In this document: positions 5,420 to 9,236 of the stretch, piece after piece
Layout: every line of letters begins with the position of its first letter
Position numbering within the stretch: position 1 is the first letter of the stretch
Origin: a bacterium
GTDB lineage: Bacteria > Myxococcota_A > Bradymonadia > UBA7976 > UBA1532
Direction of reading: 5' to 3'
Assembly (NCBI GenBank): GCA_030424955.1
Contig: JAUHVS010000186.1
Coordinates: 1-9,236 of the forward strand
DNA: 9,236 nucleotides
Position numbers and translations under genes: made by a program
The notes under the pieces: model-generated
What the model saw: the letters and a program-made list of their open reading frames with translations, nothing else
What the model was told of the DNA's origin: nothing
Database searches by the model: none

Positions 5420-7420
5420 ATGCTGATCACGTTGTGGCTGTGGGGCGCCCTGGCGGCGCCGCCCGTGGCACCCCCTGCGGCGACCCCCGCAGCGGCCGTC
5501 GACACGTCGCAGGCCAGCGCCGACACCGCGGCGGTCTACCGCAACGCGGGGCCCACCACCCCCGAGGGCGTCGCCTACGCCAACGCGCTGGTGGCCCAGG
5601 CTCAGGCGGCCGGGCTGCATGAGGCCCCCGAGTGGCACGCGCTCATGCACTACCGCGACGAGTGGATCACCGGCATCGAGAGCGAGGCCGACGGCCCCGG
5701 GTTCTACTTCGCGCCCACGGGGGCGACGGAGCCCGAGGCTGAGCTGGCCGCCACGATCCGGGCGTTCTTGGTGCCTGCGGTGGTCGGGCCCACCGCCGCC
5801 GATGAGATCGCGCCCCCCGCCGAGCGCCACCCGCAGTGCAACTTCCCGGCGCGCTTCGCCTGGCTGAACGAGCGGCTGGGGTTCGACCCCGCGCGCCTGC
5901 CCACGCAGCCCTGCCCCAACTACACCCTGTGGCGAAAGCGCATCGGGGCGAAGGGGCTCACGCTGGTGTTCGCCGACGCCTACCTGAACAACCCCGCCAG
6001 CATGTACGGCCACACCTTCCTGCGCCTCGACAAGGGCTCGCCGCTGCTGAGCTACGCCGTGAACTACTCGGCGGACGCGTGGACCACCAACGGCCTGCTC
6101 TTCGCGGTGCTCGGCATGTTCGGGGGCTTCGACGGCTTCTTCTCGACCACGCCCTATTATTTGAAGGTGCAGGAGTACAACAACGTGGAGTCGCGGGATC
6201 TGTGGGAGTACCCGCTGACCGTGACCCCCGCGGAGCTGGACCGGCTGGTGGCCCACGCCTGGGAGATGGGCACCACCCACTTCGACTACTTCTTCTTCAG
6301 CGAGAACTGCAGCTACATGCTGCTGACGCTGCTCGACGCCATGCGGCCCAGCCTGCGGCTCGCCGACGACTTCGAGTGGTGGGTGATCCCCACCGACACC
6401 CTGCGCTCGGTGCTGCGGCGGCCCGGCCTGGTGGGTGAGCGGCGCTGGCGCCCGGCCCACCGCAGCCAGCTCATCGCCCACCGCGACGCCCTGTCGGCCG
6501 CCGACCGGGACCGCGCCGAGGCCGTGGCCGAGGGGGATCTGGCCGCTGTGGACGGGCTGGCGCCCGAGCGCCAGGCGCGGGTGCTCGAGACGGGCCACCT
6601 GCTGATGCGCTGGCGCGAGGGCTACACCCGCAAAGAGGACGCCGGATGGAAAGCGCAGGAGCGGGCGCTGCTCCGCGCCCGGGCGGCGCTGAAGGTGCGC
6701 CTGGCACCGCTCGACAGCGCGCCCCGCATGGCCCCACCCGAGGCAGGACACCCCACCACCCGCGCAGCCATCGGCGGCGGGATCAGCGACCGCGGGGCCC
6801 ACACCCGGCTGCAGGTGCGCTTCGCGCTGCACGATCTGCTCGACGACGAGACGGGCTACCCGGCGGCCAGCCACCTGGAGAAGTTCGACCTGCGGCTGCG
6901 CTGGGACGGCTCGTCCAGCCGGGACGGCGCCACGCTGCCCTACATCGAGCAGCTCGATCTGGTGGACATCCTGAGCGTCACCCCCTACGAGCGGTGGCTG
7001 TTCAAGCCGTCCTGGCACGCGCGGCTGGCGGTGGACGAGGCCGTGGATCTGGGCTGCGCCGGCTGGGACTGCCTGACCCTGGCCGGGCGCCTGGGCGGCG
7101 GCCTGTCCTTCGGGGCGGGCCCGGTGTCGCCGTTCTATGTGATGGCCGCGACCCACCTGCGCGCCTTCGGGCCCCTGCAGTCCTATGGCCTCGCGGGCGT
7201 GGGCGGCATGGCCGGCGCGCGGCTGACGGCCGGCCCCTGGCGGGTGCTGGCCGAGGGCGAGGCCTTCTACGACGTGCTGGGCCACGAGACGGGGCTGAAG
7301 TGGACCGCGCGGCTGGGGCAGAGCCTGTCGCTCACCCCCGGCTTCGCGCTGCGGCTCGACACCCTGCTGGGCAACGGCGACCGCTACGAGGCGGGGCTGC
7401 TGGGCCTGATCTACTTCTGA
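5420..7420 (+). CDS. DUF4105 / Lnb-type envelope protein with C-terminal beta-barrel-like domain
   Basis: The product is 666 aa. Residues 1-13 are a short hydrophobic export signal followed by a Pro/Ala-rich linker. The DUF4105 core (about 140-330) is clear: C140-N-F-P-A-R-F and C165-P, then A-Y-L-N-N-P-A-S-M-Y-G-H198-T-F-L-R-L-D, N-Y-S-A-D, the Gly/Phe-rich F-G-G-F-D-G-F-F, E-Y-N-N-V-E-S-R-D-L-W-E-Y, and H287-F-D-Y-F-F-F-S-E-N-C297-S-Y. The Pfam family was, as I recall, renamed for the Bacteroides lipoprotein N-acyltransferase Lnb. H198 and C297 (His before Cys, Asn-Cys) are candidate catalytic residues as in permuted papain-like folds. A helical stretch (330-445) leads to alternating amphipathic strands (445-666) ending in a C-terminal Phe, as in outer-membrane barrels. 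ATG 5420 is the only good start after the in-frame TGA at 5357. Lipoprotein acylation here is inference. Confidence 0.85.
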   Translation: MLITLWLWGALAAPPVAPPAATPAAAVDTSQASADTAAVYRNAGPTTPEGVAYANALVAQAQAAGLHEAPEWHALMHYRDEWITGIESEADGPGFYFAPTGATEPEAELAATIRAFLVPAVVGPTAADEIAPPAERHPQCNFPARFAWLNERLGFDPARLPTQPCPNYTLWRKRIGAKGLTLVFADAYLNNPASMYGHTFLRLDKGSPLLSYAVNYSADAWTTNGLLFAVLGMFGGFDGFFSTTPYYLKVQEYNNVESRDLWEYPLTVTPAELDRLVAHAWEMGTTHFDYFFFSENCSYMLLTLLDAMRPSLRLADDFEWWVIPTDTLRSVLRRPGLVGERRWRPAHRSQLIAHRDALSAADRDRAEAVAEGDLAAVDGLAPERQARVLETGHLLMRWREGYTRKEDAGWKAQERALLRARAALKVRLAPLDSAPRMAPPEAGHPTTRAAIGGGISDRGAHTRLQVRFALHDLLDDETGYPAASHLEKFDLRLRWDGSSSRDGATLPYIEQLDLVDILSVTPYERWLFKPSWHARLAVDEAVDLGCAGWDCLTLAGRLGGGLSFGAGPVSPFYVMAATHLRAFGPLQSYGLAGVGGMAGARLTAGPWRVLAEGEAFYDVLGHETGLKWTARLGQSLSLTPGFALRLDTLLGNGDRYEAGLLGLIYF

Positions 7421-7509
7421 GCTGGGGTCGCGGCGCCCGCACGGACGGGGCCGCGGGGCCCAGCGGCGGGGCTGAGGTCGTCAGCGGTCTGTCTGGAGAG
7501 AGGGCGGCC

Positions 7510-7557
7510 CGGGGCGGGGGGGCGCGTTCTGGCCGGGTGACCAGTCCCCCCGCCCCG
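7510..7557. terminator. GC hairpin between convergent genes
   Basis: CGGGGCGGGGGG at 7510-7521 is the exact reverse complement of CCCCCCGCCCCG at 7546-7557, a 12-bp all-G/C stem with a 24-base loop that contains a smaller CTGG/CCAG stem (7529-7532 with 7541-7544). It lies between the stops of two convergent genes (7420 and 7610) and can serve as a shared bidirectional terminator. The C-run 7546-7551 could alternatively pair with the G-run 7568-7574. There is no T-tract. The rest of 7421-7609 shows no gene. Confidence 0.5.
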
Positions 7558-7609
7558 AGCGGAGGAAGGGGGGGCGCGGCCTGCGTCGGGGCAGCCGCGC
7601 CCGGGGGGC

Positions 7610-9236
7610 TCAGCGCGCGCGGCGCCGGCGGACCAGGCCCAGCAGGCCGAGCAGCAGCCAGGCCAGGCCGGGGGCGTCGCCGCTCGGGCTGGCGGAGCAG
7701 CCGCTGATGCTGGAGCCACCCACGGTCATGTCGGGGCTGGCCGGGTTGCTGCCGCGGCGCAGCTCGTCCGCGTCGCTGATGCCGTCGCCGTCGGTGTCCA
7801 CCACGTGCGGGTCGGTGCCGGTGGTGCGCTCCTCGGCGTCGGTGAGGCCGTCGCCGTCGGTGTCGGCCAGGGTCGGGTCCGTCTCGCTGTAGTCGCCGTT
7901 GAAGGGCTCGAACCGGCTCAGGTCGGTGTCGGCGCCCACGTCGTCGGTGCCACGGCCCGCCTCGGCGCCGTCGCCCAGGCCGTCGCCGTCGGTGTCCTCG
8001 AGCATCGGGTTGGTGCCCAGCTCGTGGAGCTCCTCGCCGTCGCTCAGGCCGTCGTCGTCGCTGTCGGCGTCCATCGGATCGGTGCCCTGGCGAGCCTCTT
8101 CGTCGGCGCTCAGGCCGTCGTTGTCGGCGTCGTCGTCGCACAGGTCGCCCTCGCCGTCGCCGTCGTGGTCGCCCTGGTCCGGGTTGGCCACCATCGCGCA
8201 GTTGTCGAGGTCGTCCGAGTAGCCGTCGCCGTCGCGGTCCGCCTCGCAGGCGTCGCCGATGCCGTCGCGGTCACCGTCGGTCTGCATCGGGTCGGCCACG
8301 CGGGGGCACAGGTCGTCTTCGTCGGCCACGCCGTCGCCGTCCACGTCGAGGTCGCAGGCGTCGCCCACGCCGTCACCGTCCAGGTCGAGCTGGTCGGGGT
8401 TGGCCAGCCGCGGGCAGCTGTCCATGTCGTCCTGCACGCCGTCGTTGTCGTCGTCGGGGTCGCAGACGTCGCCGCGGCCGTCGGCGTCGAGGTCGATCTG
8501 GCTGGCGTCGGCGTCCGTCGGGCAGTTGTCGTCCACGTCGGCCACGCCGTCGTTGTCGTCGTCGGGGTCGCAGGGGTCGTTGACGCCGTCGCCGTCGCGG
8601 TCCATCTGCACCGGGTCGGCCATGGTCGGGCAGCCGTCCATGTCGTCGGCCACGCCGTCGCCGTCCTGGTCGCCGTCGCAGGCGTCGCCCACGCCGTCGC
8701 CGTCCAGGTCGGCCTGCGCCGGATCGTGCACCAGCGGGCAGCCGTCCTGGTCGTCGGGCACCATGTCGTTGTCGTCGTCGGGGTCACAGGCGTCGCCCAT
8801 GCCGTCGCCGTCGGCGTCGGCCTGCAGCGCGTCGGCGGTCTCGGGGCAGCGATCCGCGCCGTCCTCCACGCCGTCGCCGTCGTCGTCGTCGTCGCAGGTG
8901 TCGCCCTCGCCGTCGCCGTCCAGGTCGGCCTGCTCGGCGTTCGCGGCGTCGGGGCAGTTGTCGTCTTCGTCGGCCACGCCGTCGCCATCGCGGTCGCCGT
9001 CACAGGCGTCGCCGATGCCGTCGTCGTCGCTGTCGGTCTGGTCGGGGTCGGCCACCAGGGCGCAGACGTCGTCGGCGTCCATCACGCCGTCGTTGTCGTC
9101 GTCCAGGTCGCAGACGTCGCCGCGGCCGTCGCTGTCGGTGTCCACCTGGGCCGGATCGGCCACCATCGGGCAGTCGTCGCGGTCGTCGGGGACCTGGTCG
9201 CCGTCGTCGTCGTCGTCGCAGGCGTCGCCGATGCCG
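7610..9236 (-). CDS. Thrombospondin type 3 repeat surface protein with MYXO-CTERM tail (5' end outside window)
   Basis: The coding frame is open from the right edge to TGA (7612-7610). About 541 residues are present; the Met codon at 9166-9164 is internal, because 23 further repeat codons precede it. From the edge come ten TSP3 units (36 aa each, D-x-C-P-x-x-A-D-P-x-Q-x-D...C-D-x-D-D-D-x-D-G-V), then five shorter D-x-D-G-L-x-D-x-E-E-x-x-x-G-T-D-P units, then a Gly/Ser linker and G-C-S followed by a hydrophobic segment and R-R-R-R-A-R. TSP3 units bind calcium through their Asp residues and form stiff rods. MYXO-CTERM tails mark proteins processed and placed on the myxobacterial cell surface. 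The N-terminal signal and any catalytic or adhesive domain lie beyond the window. The gene converges on the DUF4105 gene. Confidence 0.9.
   Translation of the reverse strand, partial: GIGDACDDDDDGDQVPDDRDDCPMVADPAQVDTDSDGRGDVCDLDDDNDGVMDADDVCALVADPDQTDSDDDGIGDACDGDRDGDGVADEDDNCPDAANAEQADLDGDGEGDTCDDDDDGDGVEDGADRCPETADALQADADGDGMGDACDPDDDNDMVPDDQDGCPLVHDPAQADLDGDGVGDACDGDQDGDGVADDMDGCPTMADPVQMDRDGDGVNDPCDPDDDNDGVADVDDNCPTDADASQIDLDADGRGDVCDPDDDNDGVQDDMDSCPRLANPDQLDLDGDGVGDACDLDVDGDGVADEDDLCPRVADPMQTDGDRDGIGDACEADRDGDGYSDDLDNCAMVANPDQGDHDGDGEGDLCDDDADNDGLSADEEARQGTDPMDADSDDDGLSDGEELHELGTNPMLEDTDGDGLGDGAEAGRGTDDVGADTDLSRFEPFNGDYSETDPTLADTDGDGLTDAEERTTGTDPHVVDTDGDGISDADELRRGSNPASPDMTVGGSSISGCSASPSGDAPGLAWLLLGLLGLVRRRRAR
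7613..7705 (-). other. MYXO-CTERM-type C-terminal sorting signal
   Basis: The tail reads S-G-C-S-A-S-P-S-G-D-A-P-G, then the hydrophobic segment L-A-W-L-L-L-G-L-L-G-L-V, then R-R-R-R-A-R at the very end. The Cys codon is 7699-7697. Gly-Cys, a transmembrane segment and an Arg cluster are the defining parts of MYXO-CTERM, which is processed by the intramembrane protease myxosortase in Myxococcota. Coverage of all three parts makes this call strong. Confidence 0.9.
7739..8137 (-). repeat. Five bacterial TSP3-like (GTDP) repeats
   Basis: The five units are S-A-D-E-E-A-R-Q-G-T-D-P, S-D-G-E-E-L-H-E-L-G-T-N-P, G-D-G-A-E-A-G-R-G-T-D-D, T-D-A-E-E-R-T-T-G-T-D-P and S-D-A-D-E-L-R-R-G-S-N-P, each preceded by D-x-D-G-L/I. 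A non-repeat insert with aromatic residues (S-R-F-E-P-F-N-G-D-Y-S-E-T-D-P) separates units 3 and 4. These match the bacterial TSP3 repeat type that often precedes a C-terminal sorting signal. Confidence 0.8.
8138..9236 (-). repeat. Ten-unit 108-bp TSP3 repeat array
   Basis: Units are 36 codons long with conserved C-P and C-D cysteines and Asp-rich calcium loops, for example D-N-C-P, D-R-C-P and D-S-C-P followed by A-D-P-x-Q or A-N-P-D-Q. Two units have Ala for Pro after the Cys (D-V-C-A and D-N-C-A, the latter at about 8195-8203). The array runs off the right edge, so the true unit number is unknown. Confidence 0.9.

Noticed and set aside
7332..8222. Other open frames overlapping the TSP3 gene and the intergenic region (7332-8141 minus, 7899-8222 plus)
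   Set aside because: They are Arg- or Ser-rich shadows of the Asp codon repeats, with no start signal and no family resemblance.
7613..9236. Regular direct repeats that could be mistaken for a CRISPR array
   Set aside because: The 108-bp period is in frame, encodes TSP3 units throughout, and has no short identical repeats separated by unique spacers.

Overview
The window is extremely G+C-rich, with almost every third codon position G or C. The best taxonomic clue is the minus-strand gene at the right end. Its product ends in a MYXO-CTERM-type tail (Gly-Cys-Ser, a hydrophobic stretch, then an Arg cluster), which together with the Asp/Cys-rich repeat proteins points to a member of the Myxococcota. 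No RNA gene, insertion sequence, integrase or CRISPR array is visible.

Layout from left to right. (1) At 11-4147 (+) lies a giant Cys/Asp-rich protein: 17 MopE-type putative metal-binding repeats, three short dockerin-like repeats, an Ig-like segment, a PKD-like segment and a Cys-flanked PPC-like tail. Its real N-terminus is missing, and an in-frame TAG sits at bases 2-4. (2) At 4264-4755 and 4767-5267 (+) is a tandem pair of small secreted DUF3015 proteins. The second ribosome-binding site overlaps the first stop codon, and the two share a 123-bp identical core. A perfect 12-bp GC hairpin follows. (3) At 5420-7420 (+) is a DUF4105/Lnb-type protein, with a His...Asn-Cys papain-like catalytic signature in its N-terminal half and a probable outer-membrane beta-barrel at its C-terminus. 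(4) A 189-bp convergent intergenic region contains a second perfect 12-bp GC hairpin. (5) From 7610 off the right edge (-) is a surface protein of ten or more thrombospondin type 3 calcium-binding repeats, then five shorter bacterial TSP3-like repeats and the MYXO-CTERM tail.

Every recognisable protein is, or is likely to be, exported, so this is a cell-envelope neighbourhood. The two large repeat proteins look like calcium- or metal-stabilised extracellular rods. The most interesting functional unit is DUF3015-DUF3015-DUF4105: two periplasmic proteins with four conserved cysteines next to a predicted envelope acyltransferase-like enzyme. A functional link between them is inference; the sequence shows adjacency and orientation only. 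A strong hairpin between the second DUF3015 gene and the DUF4105 gene argues for separate or attenuated transcription.
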